Positions 8,303-15,825 are shown, counted from the first letter of the stretch. The stretch: 17,260 nucleotides of DNA from an uncultured Acidimicrobiaceae bacterium (GCA_913031515.1 CAJWET010000014.1:1-17260), one strand, 5' to 3'. Made by a program: numbers and translations. Notes: generated by a model not told the origin, from the sequence alone.

Positions 8303-8692
8303 CTAACCAGTAGGAGCAGGTAATTGATCTATGTAGGTAGGTAAGTCAAAGTAATCACGCCATAAGGTAATTTCGCCATCTTTGACTTCAAAAATTCCTG
8401 CAACCGGAACTTCTATCCACCCATGTGGCCATAGGAAACGGTCAAGGCGTTCATTTAATACCAGTCCGTCTGTAGCAGCCTGCCGTGTCGTTACCCAATC
8501 AATTTCCGAACATCGCTCCATCATAGGAAGAAGATATTCGTAGATTACCGATCGTCCAAAGACCTTTCCCATTGGAACGTTGTCATATTCACAATTTTCA
8601 CTCAAAAGAGATGTGGCCGAATCAAGGTCTTTAGCATTGATGTGCTCCATAAACAGATTTACTATGTCTTCCGGCGACGCTCCTTCTACCAT
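8303..8692 (-). CDS. Limonene-1,2-epoxide hydrolase-like protein (SnoaL/NTF2 fold)
   Basis: This 129-residue cytosolic protein matches the size of limonene-1,2-epoxide hydrolase. The catalytic set of that family appears intact: Tyr36 and Asn38 in EYDNVPM, Arg82 and Asp84 in NERLDRF, and Asp113 in WRDYFDL. These residues bind water and the epoxide oxygen in the known Rhodococcus enzyme. Its ATG overlaps the upstream nitroreductase stop by 7 nt, so it is probably translationally coupled. The GT-rich run just before the ATG serves as a ribosome site. An epoxide of a terpene-like or other cyclic compound is a plausible substrate. A steroid-isomerase-like or non-catalytic NTF2 role is less likely given the conserved triad. 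Confidence 0.87.
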   Translation of the reverse strand: MVEGASPEDIVNLFMEHINAKDLDSATSLLSENCEYDNVPMGKVFGRSVIYEYLLPMMERCSEIDWVTTRQAATDGLVLNERLDRFLWPHGWIEVPVAGIFEVKDGEITLWRDYFDLPTYIDQLPAPTG

Positions 8693-9357
8693 GGCGGATC
8701 ACCCCCCCACCTGTCCCAGTGCAAGATCGTTTCTATGGGCGGCCGTTTCGCTGGTTTGAAATCAGTGCCGTGGGTGTAACCACAGGTTATAAGAGCACAT
8801 TGAGTGTAACTTTCAAAATCTATTCCAAGGACATCGGCAGCCTGTTCTTCAAACATAAGATGGATCGTTGTCCAAGCCGTACCCAATCCCCGCTCTCTCG
8901 CCGCAATCATAAAGCTCCAAGCCCCCGGAAGGATTGACCCCATCATGGAGGTAACCGCCATCGAAGGAAGGCCATCTAGTCTCCCTGGGAGAAGCGGAAT
9001 CATCATTACAGGGGCCTTTTCAAAATTCTCTGCCAAGTATTGGGCCGAACTGGCAACTCGGTCTTGCTGCGCTAGTCGTCCTGCGTCTTCGCCCTGATAT
9101 GCTGTCGCTACATTTCCTTCCATTTGGACATAGACTTCCCATCCCTGACGATACAAATCAGCGAGGGCTTTACGTTGGCCTTGGTCAGTGACAATCAGCC
9201 ATTGCCAGGATTGAGAGTTTGAACCAGTTGGTGATTGGACAGCGGCCTCCAAGCATTCACGGATGACTTCTGGCTCAACTGGCCTATCAAAGTCGAGTCT
9301 CTTCCTAACTGCCCTTGTTGTAGCAAGGGCTTCATCAACTGTGAGGTTAAGTTTCAT
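8686..9357 (-). CDS. Nitroreductase-family flavoprotein (first copy)
   Basis: This is a 223-residue FMN-dependent oxidoreductase of the nitroreductase superfamily. It opens with TTRAVRKRLD, where the Arg cluster usually binds the FMN phosphate, followed by the QSPTGSNSQSWQWLIV strand. Near the end it has the RERGLGTAWTTIHL motif that packs on the flavin. The C-terminal tail (RPPIETILHWDRW) is typical of the group found in actinobacteria. A clear AAGGAGA site precedes the ATG. It sits 30 nt downstream of the SDR and overlaps the next gene, so it belongs to the SDR, nitroreductase, epoxide-hydrolase-like, carboxyltransferase operon. It may act on enones, quinones or nitro groups; the substrate is unknown. 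A paralog lies at 15148-15825. Confidence 0.9.
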   Translation of the reverse strand: MKLNLTVDEALATTRAVRKRLDFDRPVEPEVIRECLEAAVQSPTGSNSQSWQWLIVTDQGQRKALADLYRQGWEVYVQMEGNVATAYQGEDAGRLAQQDRVASSAQYLAENFEKAPVMMIPLLPGRLDGLPSMAVTSMMGSILPGAWSFMIAARERGLGTAWTTIHLMFEEQAADVLGIDFESYTQCALITCGYTHGTDFKPAKRPPIETILHWDRWGGDPPW

Positions 9358-9387
9358 ATCATTCTCCTTTATCGATCTATATGGAAG

Positions 9388-10182
9388 TTATTCCTCTTCT
9401 AAACGTCGCTGGTACTGATAGCTTCGGTGGGTACGACCTCCGGCAACAAGAATGTTTCTTCCTGTAATCCATCTGGCCGCGGAGCTAGAAAGAAAAACGA
9501 CCGTATGCGCAATATCGTCAGGGGTTCCAAGGAAACCCAAAGGAATAGTGGCAGCGATTGCTTCTTCAGCACCAGCAGCGCCAAGTACTTTATCGAAAGC
9601 CTCAGTGACAACCGGCCCAGGAGACACAGCATTAACTCGTATTTCTGGAGCTAGTTCTATCGCTAATGTTTCAGTCATATTTAACATCCCCGCTTTCGCA
9701 GCGGCGTAGGGCCCTGTAAACGGTGATCCTCGCATCCCTGCGCCAGAAGTGATATTGATGATGCATCCGCCATTCTGCATTCTCTTTGCAGCGGCTTTTG
9801 AGCCTTGGAACGCAGTAGTTAGATTAAGTTCTAATTGGCTTCGAAAGATTTCATCTGGTGTGTCGGTTAGAGCTCTTGTATTTTTTTCGTCTGACCCACC
9901 GACGTTATTAACCCATACGTCGATTTTCTCAAACTTATCAATGGTCAGGTCAGCAAGTTCTTCAGAACGGTCACGGATATCTGCCGCGAAAATTAATGCT
10001 GTTTGCCCACGTTCTTCTACTCCGCGTGCCGTTTCTTCTAGGTCCTTCTCACGTCGAGCATTCAGTACGACATCGCAACCGGCATCAGCGAGCCCCCATG
10101 CGATACCCCTTCCGATTCCCTGTCCGGAGCCAGTAACGACAGCAACTTTGCCCTCTAATCTGAATTGATTCATGAAGTTCAT
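9388..10182 (-). CDS. Short-chain dehydrogenase/reductase (classical SDR)
   Basis: This 264-residue NAD(P)-dependent oxidoreductase has the TGSGQGIG cofactor motif at 17-24, NNVGG at 92-96 (NNAG position), catalytic Asn120, Ser146, Tyr159 and Lys163 (YAAAK), and a late SPGPVVTEAF segment. An upstream ATG at 10212 is in frame, but the ATG at 10182 has a GAGG site 5 nt before it and gives the usual family length, so I chose it. The C-terminal tail after GGRTH (SYQYQRRLEEE) is charged and a little longer than usual. It is the first gene of the minus-strand operon. Classical SDRs oxidise secondary alcohols or reduce ketones; the substrate is not visible. Confidence 0.92.
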   Translation of the reverse strand: MNFMNQFRLEGKVAVVTGSGQGIGRGIAWGLADAGCDVVLNARREKDLEETARGVEERGQTALIFAADIRDRSEELADLTIDKFEKIDVWVNNVGGSDEKNTRALTDTPDEIFRSQLELNLTTAFQGSKAAAKRMQNGGCIINITSGAGMRGSPFTGPYAAAKAGMLNMTETLAIELAPEIRVNAVSPGPVVTEAFDKVLGAAGAEEAIAATIPLGFLGTPDDIAHTVVFLSSSAARWITGRNILVAGGRTHRSYQYQRRLEEE

Positions 10183-10306
10183 GTCTGCCTCTATTTTTCT
10201 TGCTTTTTGCACACTAGCTCAAGAGTCCCGAAGATGACTCATGGAAAGGAAGACAAATTCCCATCGACGTGGGCAATCAATAGTAAACACCAGCTACTGT
10301 CATACT
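10183..10306. promoter_or_regulatory. Divergent promoter region between two SDR genes
   Basis: These 124 nt separate divergently transcribed genes and should hold promoters for both. For the plus-strand SDR, a TACTGT hexamer (10295-10300) sits 6 nt before the ATG with no Shine-Dalgarno, which fits a leaderless transcript starting at the ATG. No clear -35 or operator palindrome was found by eye. Confidence 0.35.
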
Positions 10307-11176
10307 ATGAGCCGTTTAAGTGGCAAGGTCGTTGTTATCGTTGGAGGGGCAACTGGATTTGGTTTAGCGTGCACAAAACGATTCTCTGAAGAAGGCGCCA
10401 CTATTGTTGTTGCGGGGAGAAGAATCGACCTAGCCCAATCGGCCGGTGAGCAATACAACGGAATGGGCGTGCAGTGGGATGTAACCGATTTTGACCAAGG
10501 GGAAACTGTCGTTTCGCAGATCCTGGAAAGGTACGGTCAAATAGACGCTGCCATAAACTTTGCCGGATACGACGATACGAGCTTGATTAAAGAAATCACT
10601 CCGGAGCATCTTGAACCTATGGTGAATGTCCAGTTCAATGGGGCGATCTACTTTCTTCGATTTATGTGTAATGCTATGGCCCAAGGAGGAGGGGGATCAA
10701 CAATTCTTTGCTCTTCCCTTACTGCACAAAGCCCCGCTATTGGACGTGTGGGATATGCCGGCTCAAAAGCCGGGCTCGAATATGTTGCCAAAATAGCTGC
10801 AGTGGAATATAGCAACGATCAGGTGAGAGTTAACTGCATAGCCCCTCATGTTATTGAAACTGATATGACTGCCGAAGCATTTACTGAGGAGAATAGGCTT
10901 GCTATCGAAGCAGTACGGCTACAAACTCCGGCGAAAAGGATGGGGCATGTTGATGACGTGGCAAACTGTGCTCTTTATTTGGCTAGCGACGAATCGAATT
11001 ACGTCAACGGAGAAACTATTCGGGTTGACGGCGGAGCTCATACCCAAAAACTTCCTTCCGATTGGGATTATGCTTTCCTCGGTATAGTAAGACCAGATCT
11101 AGGAAAACACCCTCGTGCCGTTATGCCTGACTGGTATCAGGAAGAGATGGATCAAACAAATAACAGTACGGAATGA
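10307..11176 (+). CDS. Short-chain dehydrogenase/reductase (second, divergent)
   Basis: This 289-residue classical SDR begins with MSRLSGKVVVIVGGATGFG. The cofactor motif is GGATGFG (13-19), slightly off the TGxxxGIG consensus. NFAG is at 84-87, catalytic Ser137, Tyr150 and Lys154 (YAGSK) are present, and the C-terminal part has VNGETIRVDGG. The frame continues upstream to an ATG at 10241, but conserved sequence starts at 10307. No ribosome site precedes that codon, so leaderless initiation is possible. The C-terminus has a roughly 30-residue extension (SDWDYAFLGIVRPDLGKH) beyond the usual SDR end. It converges with the alpha/beta hydrolase gene, leaving 21 nt between stops. The substrate is unknown. 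Confidence 0.9.
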   Translation: MSRLSGKVVVIVGGATGFGLACTKRFSEEGATIVVAGRRIDLAQSAGEQYNGMGVQWDVTDFDQGETVVSQILERYGQIDAAINFAGYDDTSLIKEITPEHLEPMVNVQFNGAIYFLRFMCNAMAQGGGGSTILCSSLTAQSPAIGRVGYAGSKAGLEYVAKIAAVEYSNDQVRVNCIAPHVIETDMTAEAFTEENRLAIEAVRLQTPAKRMGHVDDVANCALYLASDESNYVNGETIRVDGGAHTQKLPSDWDYAFLGIVRPDLGKHPRAVMPDWYQEEMDQTNNSTE

Positions 11177-11197
11177 ACTTACCGCCCAGTTCGTCTC

Positions 11198-12058
11198 CTA
11201 AATTATTGAGTCGAGAAAATCTACAATAGCTTTAGTGAAGATATCATTTTTGTCGCCAGCTACCATGTGTCCGGCGCCGCTAACATCAACGTAGAAAGCA
11301 TTTGGGAATTCTTGCAGAAATTCTTTAGCCTCTACTTCAGTGACAAGGTCGCTCAGGCGGCCCCTTACTAGAAGTATTGGAACGTTAATGGCTGAACATA
11401 CCGTATTGAGAAAGTCCGGATCTTGCATCTCTGACCGTTGCTGGGTTCTTGAGGCGTGAATAAAAGCAGGGTCCCAGTGCCAAAACCATCTACCATCTCG
11501 CTGATGGAGATTTTTCTTAAGTCCTTCCAAATCTGATGGTATTTCTCGTTGTGGATTATATGCAGAGATAGCTTCTGCAGCTTCTTCTAGACTGGAGAAT
11601 CCTGTATGGAGATGTTCAGACATAAAGGATTTTACTCTTTCAGCTCCTTTAAGGTTCATCCGTGGGACGATGTCAACCAGAATTAACGACCTGATGGAAT
11701 TTGGTCGCAAATGCCCTTCTAGGTACATGCCGGTCAGACCTCCTAAAGAAGCACCCACCAGAACTGGAGAGACTCCAATTTTTTGAATAACGCAATCAAT
11801 GTCCTCTGCAAAGTCATTAAGGCCGTATTCTCCATGAGACGCCCACCCAGACCGTCCATGTCCGCGCAAATCTATTGAAATTGCGCACCAGCCCTTACTT
11901 GCAACCACCGATGCTGTAGAACCCCATGAATGGCGTGTCTGGCCGCCACCGTGAAGTAATACCACGGTATTTTCGTTCGGTTCACCCCAGAAGTCAGCTT
12001 CAATTTGGATACCGCCCCTCGTTTCGAAATGCTTTGTTATACAGGTAAAAGATTCCAT
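11198..12058 (-). CDS. Alpha/beta-fold hydrolase
   Basis: This 286-residue serine hydrolase has the oxyanion-region LLHGGGQ (34-40), DLRGHGRSG, the nucleophile elbow GASLGG with Ser104, a probable acid Asp237 after the RGRLSD strand, and the general base His264 in GAGHMV. The frame extends back to 12130, which would overlap the CoA-transferase by 50 nt. The ATG at 12058 gives a 22-nt gap and starts where family sequence begins, so I prefer it. It is the last gene of the CMD, P450, CoA-transferase, hydrolase operon. Ester, lactone or C-C bond (MhpC-like) hydrolysis are all possible. Confidence 0.9.
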   Translation of the reverse strand: MESFTCITKHFETRGGIQIEADFWGEPNENTVVLLHGGGQTRHSWGSTASVVASKGWCAISIDLRGHGRSGWASHGEYGLNDFAEDIDCVIQKIGVSPVLVGASLGGLTGMYLEGHLRPNSIRSLILVDIVPRMNLKGAERVKSFMSEHLHTGFSSLEEAAEAISAYNPQREIPSDLEGLKKNLHQRDGRWFWHWDPAFIHASRTQQRSEMQDPDFLNTVCSAINVPILLVRGRLSDLVTEVEAKEFLQEFPNAFYVDVSGAGHMVAGDKNDIFTKAIVDFLDSII

Positions 12059-12080
12059 GGGTTCTTCTCTCGGGGTGTTC

Positions 12081-13259
12081 CTATACGACAATATTGGAAT
12101 TTCGCAAACGGCTGATTTCTTCGCTTCCAAACCCTAGTTCAGAGAGTAGCTCTTCCGTGTGTTCCCCATATGAGGGTGCGGGACTCGGTACGACCTGTTT
12201 TTCAGCTGAAAAGGTAGCCCCTTGGCGCGGAACCCGCATTTTCCCAATAGTAGGATGCATTGTCTCTACTACGGCCTCTCTTGCAATCACATGAGGGTCG
12301 TCTGAAACTTCACTTGGGTCCAGTACAGGAACTGCGGGGACATCAGCTTCTAAACATCGAACTAATACCTCCTCGCTCGTAAAGGCTCGAACCATTTGCC
12401 CAAAGGCCTCGTACCAACCCGTGAAGTTTTTGCTTCTGTTCGCAGCGGAAGAAAAACGATTATCTTCGGCCAAATCAAAACGGTCTAAAGCTTCGCAAAC
12501 GGCTTGCCACTGTTTATCTGTTCCAGCAGTTACTGACACCCATCCATCTTCTGTTGCAAAGAGTTGATAGGAGCCAAGAAGGTTTGGAAAGTGAAGCGCA
12601 TCGCTGTCAAGAAGAGTTTCATGCATCATGACATCTGGCCAGTTAAAAGCAATATTTGCCTCAAGCATGGAGATTTCTACATGCTGGCCTTCCCCTGAAG
12701 TATTTCGACGGTACAAGGCCGCAGTTATTGCCTGAGCCGTGGTTAAAGCTGCCACTTTGTCCGCAACCATTCCACGGATAAGCATTGGGCCTTCAGCAGT
12801 GTTTTGCGCCCCAGCCCAGCCTGATAACGCTTGGATGACAGGGTCATAGACTGGACGTTCACTATATGGGCCAGAGGAGCCGAATCCGGATGATGATACA
12901 TAAATCAGCTCAGGCAACTCATTATGGACTTTTTCATATGAGAAACCAAGACGATCAACCGCTCCGGGACGGAAACCTTGAACAAAAATATCCGTGGTTT
13001 TTAAGAGACGCCAGAGAACTTCTTTCCCTTCTTCACCCATGAGGTCAATACCAATCGACCTCTTCCCAGCATTAGCATTTGCAAACCAGCCAGACATGCC
13101 GCTCTTTCTGCTGCCATACATTCGAAGGTCGTCTCCACCTGTCGTATTTTCAACCTTGACGATTTTCGCTCCCTGCGTCGCCAAGAGATACGTAGCACCT
13201 GGAACAGCGATCATCTGCCCCAATTCAACAATCTTGATTCCTTCCAAAGGCCCAGGCAT
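12081..13259 (-). CDS. Class III CoA-transferase (CaiB/BaiF family)
   Basis: This 392-residue enzyme would move CoA from one acyl-CoA to another carboxylic acid. It starts with the family-typical GPLEGIKIVELGQMIAVPGA, has GFRPG at 95-99, YVSSSGFGSSGPYS, and the probable catalytic Asp167 in GMVADKVAAL (the formyl-CoA transferase Asp169 position). The GEGQHVEISMLEA motif follows. A clear AAGGAG site lies just before the ATG. It is third in its operon, 27 nt after the P450 gene. In this setting it probably activates a carboxylate made or imported by the neighbouring system. The acid cannot be named from sequence. Confidence 0.93.
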   Translation of the reverse strand: MPGPLEGIKIVELGQMIAVPGATYLLATQGAKIVKVENTTGGDDLRMYGSRKSGMSGWFANANAGKRSIGIDLMGEEGKEVLWRLLKTTDIFVQGFRPGAVDRLGFSYEKVHNELPELIYVSSSGFGSSGPYSERPVYDPVIQALSGWAGAQNTAEGPMLIRGMVADKVAALTTAQAITAALYRRNTSGEGQHVEISMLEANIAFNWPDVMMHETLLDSDALHFPNLLGSYQLFATEDGWVSVTAGTDKQWQAVCEALDRFDLAEDNRFSSAANRSKNFTGWYEAFGQMVRAFTSEEVLVRCLEADVPAVPVLDPSEVSDDPHVIAREAVVETMHPTIGKMRVPRQGATFSAEKQVVPSPAPSYGEHTEELLSELGFGSEEISRLRNSNIVV

Positions 13260-13286
13260 TATTTCTCCTTATGTCGTATGGCCAAT

Positions 13287-14504
13287 TTAGTTCCGATTGA
13301 ACCGTACCCTCAACTCTCTGACAGCCATGAATGAGTTTCCTTGAATCACTGGACCGGTTTGGGTGAAATCTGCCAGTTCAGGCGAACCGCATCGTTCCAC
13401 AATCATTTGTGATCCGGTCACAGATTCAACACGGGCAAGTTCATAGCCGATGCAAAAATGTTTTCCGAGGCCAAATCCTAAATGTCCAGAGCGTCTTGGA
13501 TCTTTGGAACCACCTGATCGTAATTCTTTTGAAAGATTTAGATCTTTCCGAAAAATATCGAATTCATCAGGTTGCTGGAAAACTGTCGGGTCAAGGTGAG
13601 CGGCCCCCATGCATACACGCACACGGGATCCTTGTGGGATTTCCACTCCGTGTATCTCGACTTGTTGGGAAGTAAACCGGTCTTCGCTTATTACTGGAGG
13701 CGTTCGTCTCATTGTTTCGCTAAAGGCATTACCCCATAAAGCTGGATCTTTCTTTACACGCTCAAGAGTCTCTTGGTGGGTAAGTACATTCCACCACATG
13801 TTTGCGATCGCTTTATCTGTTGTCTCACCTCCAGCGATGAAAAGCAGGCCGCAAAAAGCACTTATTTCTTGTTCTGTTAACCGATGTCCATCTACTTCAG
13901 CTCGAGCAATTTTCGCTACATGGTCAATTCGGCCCGAATCATCGACGTCATCTAATAATGGAGCAATGTGCTTGCAAAAGGCAGCATTAGCTTCCAAACC
14001 TTTCTTTCTCCTTTCAGCTGATCCAGAAAGTCCCATGATCATATCAGTTACCCACTGGCGAAATAGATGACCATCACCAACCATGCCCAACATAGATGAA
14101 ATGACATCTACTGGAAGTAGCGAGCTAAATTCTCGAACTAACGCGACCTCTTGATTCCCTTCAAAATTCGCAATTAGCTCTCTAGAGCATTCTTCAATCA
14201 GACCCTGATAGGTTCTCAATCTCTTACCAACAAAATCGGGAGCGACGATACTCCTCCGGACTACGTGGCCATAATCATCTCGTGAAATCAGCGTAGGGCC
14301 AACGACTTGACCAGTGGTGAGTTCGTATGTTGATGAAGAAAATAGTTCGTGCTCGGTAAAAACTCGTTCAACGTCGTCATAGCGAGTTAACCACCAGATT
14401 TCCCCTATTTCATCATAGAAAAGAGGATGATCATTACGCATCTGTTCCCATATTGGTTCGGGCTTCTCCCGATACTCTTTACTGTAGAGAATAGATGCAT
14501 CCAA
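13287..14504 (-). CDS. Cytochrome P450 monooxygenase
   Basis: This 405-residue soluble bacterial P450 has the I-helix oxygen-binding motif AGGET (224-228), the ExxR pair Glu263/Arg266 in SETMRR, and the heme-binding loop FGLGKHFCIG with the cysteine ligand at 351. Translation starts at TTG: the first in-frame start after an upstream TAG is the TTG at 14502-14504, preceded 8 nt earlier by AGGGAG. The first ATG inside would remove part of the N-terminal region. It lies 20 nt after the CMD/AhpD-like selenoprotein gene and needs electron-transfer partners (ferredoxin and reductase) that are not in the window. It probably hydroxylates or epoxidises a hydrophobic substrate. Confidence 0.95.
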   Translation of the reverse strand: MDASILYSKEYREKPEPIWEQMRNDHPLFYDEIGEIWWLTRYDDVERVFTEHELFSSSTYELTTGQVVGPTLISRDDYGHVVRRSIVAPDFVGKRLRTYQGLIEECSRELIANFEGNQEVALVREFSSLLPVDVISSMLGMVGDGHLFRQWVTDMIMGLSGSAERRKKGLEANAAFCKHIAPLLDDVDDSGRIDHVAKIARAEVDGHRLTEQEISAFCGLLFIAGGETTDKAIANMWWNVLTHQETLERVKKDPALWGNAFSETMRRTPPVISEDRFTSQQVEIHGVEIPQGSRVRVCMGAAHLDPTVFQQPDEFDIFRKDLNLSKELRSGGSKDPRRSGHLGFGLGKHFCIGYELARVESVTGSQMIVERCGSPELADFTQTGPVIQGNSFMAVRELRVRFNRN

Positions 14505-14524
14505 TGACGTAGCTCCCTAAACCG

Positions 14525-15055
14525 CTAACCGTGGACGAAGTATGTGGGGTCCTTCTCGGGATCTGCTGTTCGGTTCACGGGACAATCATTGGCTATGTCT
14601 AGTACTGTCAAAAGCCTTCCCATTCCAAGACAAAATCCAATCAACGCGACCAATTCAAGTATCTGCTGGTCAGTAAAATTTGCCTTTACCTTTTCCCAAA
14701 ATTCTTCATCTCCCTTTAGGGCCACGTGATCAAACACAAAGCGTTCAGCCATTTCTGCTGCAAGTTTCTCTGCAGGCGTGAAAGCCCCAATATCCTCATA
14801 CTCTGATATCCGGTGATATAGATCTTCTTCAAGTCCTTGCTGCATCGCCGATGCAGAACGAGTATCCATTCATATGTGGCACTCATTGATTTGGGCGATC
14901 CGCATACGTGCGACTTCTCGAACACGTGTGTCGAGAGAAATCTTTGTGTAGAGAGCATTCCCAGCAATGCCAATCCCCTCAGCAACATTTTTCTGTAGCG
15001 CCCACATGCGGCTCCGCTCAAGCCCTTCACCTTCTGGTATTGCTATACGTGCCAT
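14525..15055 (-). CDS. CMD/AhpD-like selenoprotein (in-frame UGA read as Sec in a CxxU motif)
   Basis: Two same-frame pieces, 15055-14873 and 14869-14525, are separated only by a TGA at 14870-14872. Read through, they form one 176-residue carboxymuconolactone decarboxylase-family protein. It begins MARIAIPEGEGLERSRMW, has REVARMRIAQINECHI before the TGA, then MDTRSASAMQQGLEED, the EKLAAEMAERFVFDH helix and the FTDQQILELVALIGFCLGMGR ending. The TGA falls at residue 62, the second cysteine of the CxxC redox pair (Cys59-His60-Ile61-Sec62). Glu47 is 12 residues before Cys59, the same spacing as Glu118 and Cys130 in mycobacterial AhpD. A perfect AAGGAGG precedes the ATG. UGA is a normal stop in several neighbouring genes, so this is not a recoded genome. 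It heads the P450 operon and may act as a peroxidase or thiol oxidoreductase. A pseudogene or sequencing error is the alternative. Confidence 0.8.
14831..14872 (-). promoter_or_regulatory. Candidate bacterial SECIS element directly after the UGA
   Basis: After the TGA (14872-14870) come 13 nt, then CTGCATC (14856-14850), loop GGC (14849-14847) and GATGCAG (14846-14840), a perfect 7-bp stem. A lower helix continues imperfectly: a bulged C at 14839, two T-A pairs, a G-G mismatch, then C-G and T-A pairs. The apical loop begins at the 21st nt after the UGA with two Gs. Known bacterial SECIS elements place the loop about 16-37 nt after UGA and need a G in its first two positions, so this fits well. 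Confidence 0.7.
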
Positions 15056-15147
15056 GAAGCCTCCTTACCTAACCGGATTTTTTAGTAAATCCAGACTAGG
15101 TTCTAGCTTAGCCCATGACAGATTTTTGAGAAAGATAGATCAACTCC
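15056..15147. promoter_or_regulatory. Divergent intergenic region with small inverted repeats
   Basis: These 92 nt lie between the selenoprotein operon (minus) and the second nitroreductase (plus). An inverted repeat GGATTT/AAATCC (15075-15080 with 15087-15092, 6-nt loop) lies close to the minus-strand ribosome site. A CTAG-GTT-CTAG symmetry (15096-15106) could be an operator. No clear -35/-10 pair is visible for either direction. Confidence 0.3.
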
Positions 15148-15825
15148 GTGACAAAATTTGACTTACAGCAAGTAGACCATCTCCTAACAACCACTCGGGC
15201 TGTAAGAAAGCGCCTTGATTTAGACAAGCCAGTTTCAAGGGAACTTATCCTTGACTGTATTCGTGTCTCGACGCAGGCACCTGCAGGGGGGAATTACCAG
15301 AAATGGCGTTGGGTAATAGTTGACGACCCAGCAAAGAAGATGGTCGTAGCTGACGCCTATCGTGAAGCCTATGCCCCGTATATAGAAGCACAGAAGGGTG
15401 CTGTGGCTTCAAAAGCACCTGGAGATTCAACAATCGGAAAAATCATATCTTCGAGCGACTACTTAGCTCAGATTCTTGAAAAGGTCCCTATCCTAGCTAT
15501 CCCCTGCTCCCTAGGAAGCCCCGATGATATGGAAGGGGGCCTCGGAGGGGGAACCCAAGGTTGGTGGGGTTCTGTTCTTCCTGCCGTATGGAGCTATATG
15601 CTTGCTGCTCGCTCCAGAGGACTAGGAACCGCATGGACTACCTTACACTTGCGGTTTGCGGCACGTGTTGGCGAAGCACTTGGGATTCCCGAAACCGTGA
15701 CTCAGCTGGCCTGTATACCTACGGCATACTACACCGGAGAAGATTTTCATCCGGGATCTCGAAAACCTGCTGAAACTGTGACTTATTGGAACCAGTGGAA
15801 AGAAACTGGAATCGGAGCTACCTAA
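15148..15825 (+). CDS. Nitroreductase-family flavoprotein (second copy, GTG start)
   Basis: This 225-residue FMN oxidoreductase is paralogous to the one at 8686-9357. It shares TTRAVRKRLD, the NYQKWRWVIV strand, AARSRGLGTAWTTLHL and a C-terminal RKPAETVTYWNQW. A TAG lies four codons upstream of the GTG at 15148, so this GTG is the earliest possible start, and no good ATG alternative exists. A glycine-rich loop (GGLGGGTQGWWGS) in the middle differs from the first copy. The stop overlaps the chorismate mutase stop on the other strand. It is transcribed away from the selenoprotein operon. The substrate is unknown; enoate, quinone or nitro reduction are all possible. Confidence 0.9.
   Translation: MTKFDLQQVDHLLTTTRAVRKRLDLDKPVSRELILDCIRVSTQAPAGGNYQKWRWVIVDDPAKKMVVADAYREAYAPYIEAQKGAVASKAPGDSTIGKIISSSDYLAQILEKVPILAIPCSLGSPDDMEGGLGGGTQGWWGSVLPAVWSYMLAARSRGLGTAWTTLHLRFAARVGEALGIPETVTQLACIPTAYYTGEDFHPGSRKPAETVTYWNQWKETGIGAT

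Noticed and set aside
12059..12130. Longer start of the alpha/beta hydrolase overlapping the CoA-transferase
   Set aside because: The extra residues are the antisense-independent tail of the neighbouring coding sequence; family sequence begins at 12058.
14525..14869. Separate short CMD-like gene starting at the ATG right after the TGA
   Set aside because: The frame is the same as the upstream piece, this ATG lacks its own good ribosome site, and the protein would lack the redox motif. Termination and reinitiation at TGAATG remains a minor alternative.
14870..14872. Alternative genetic code (UGA as Trp)
   Set aside because: Several clear genes in the window end in TGA at the normal family length, and the family has Cys here, not Trp.
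14525..15055. Nonsense-mutated pseudogene
   Set aside because: The only lesion is a TGA exactly at a redox cysteine, with a SECIS-like hairpin behind it; both halves are otherwise intact.
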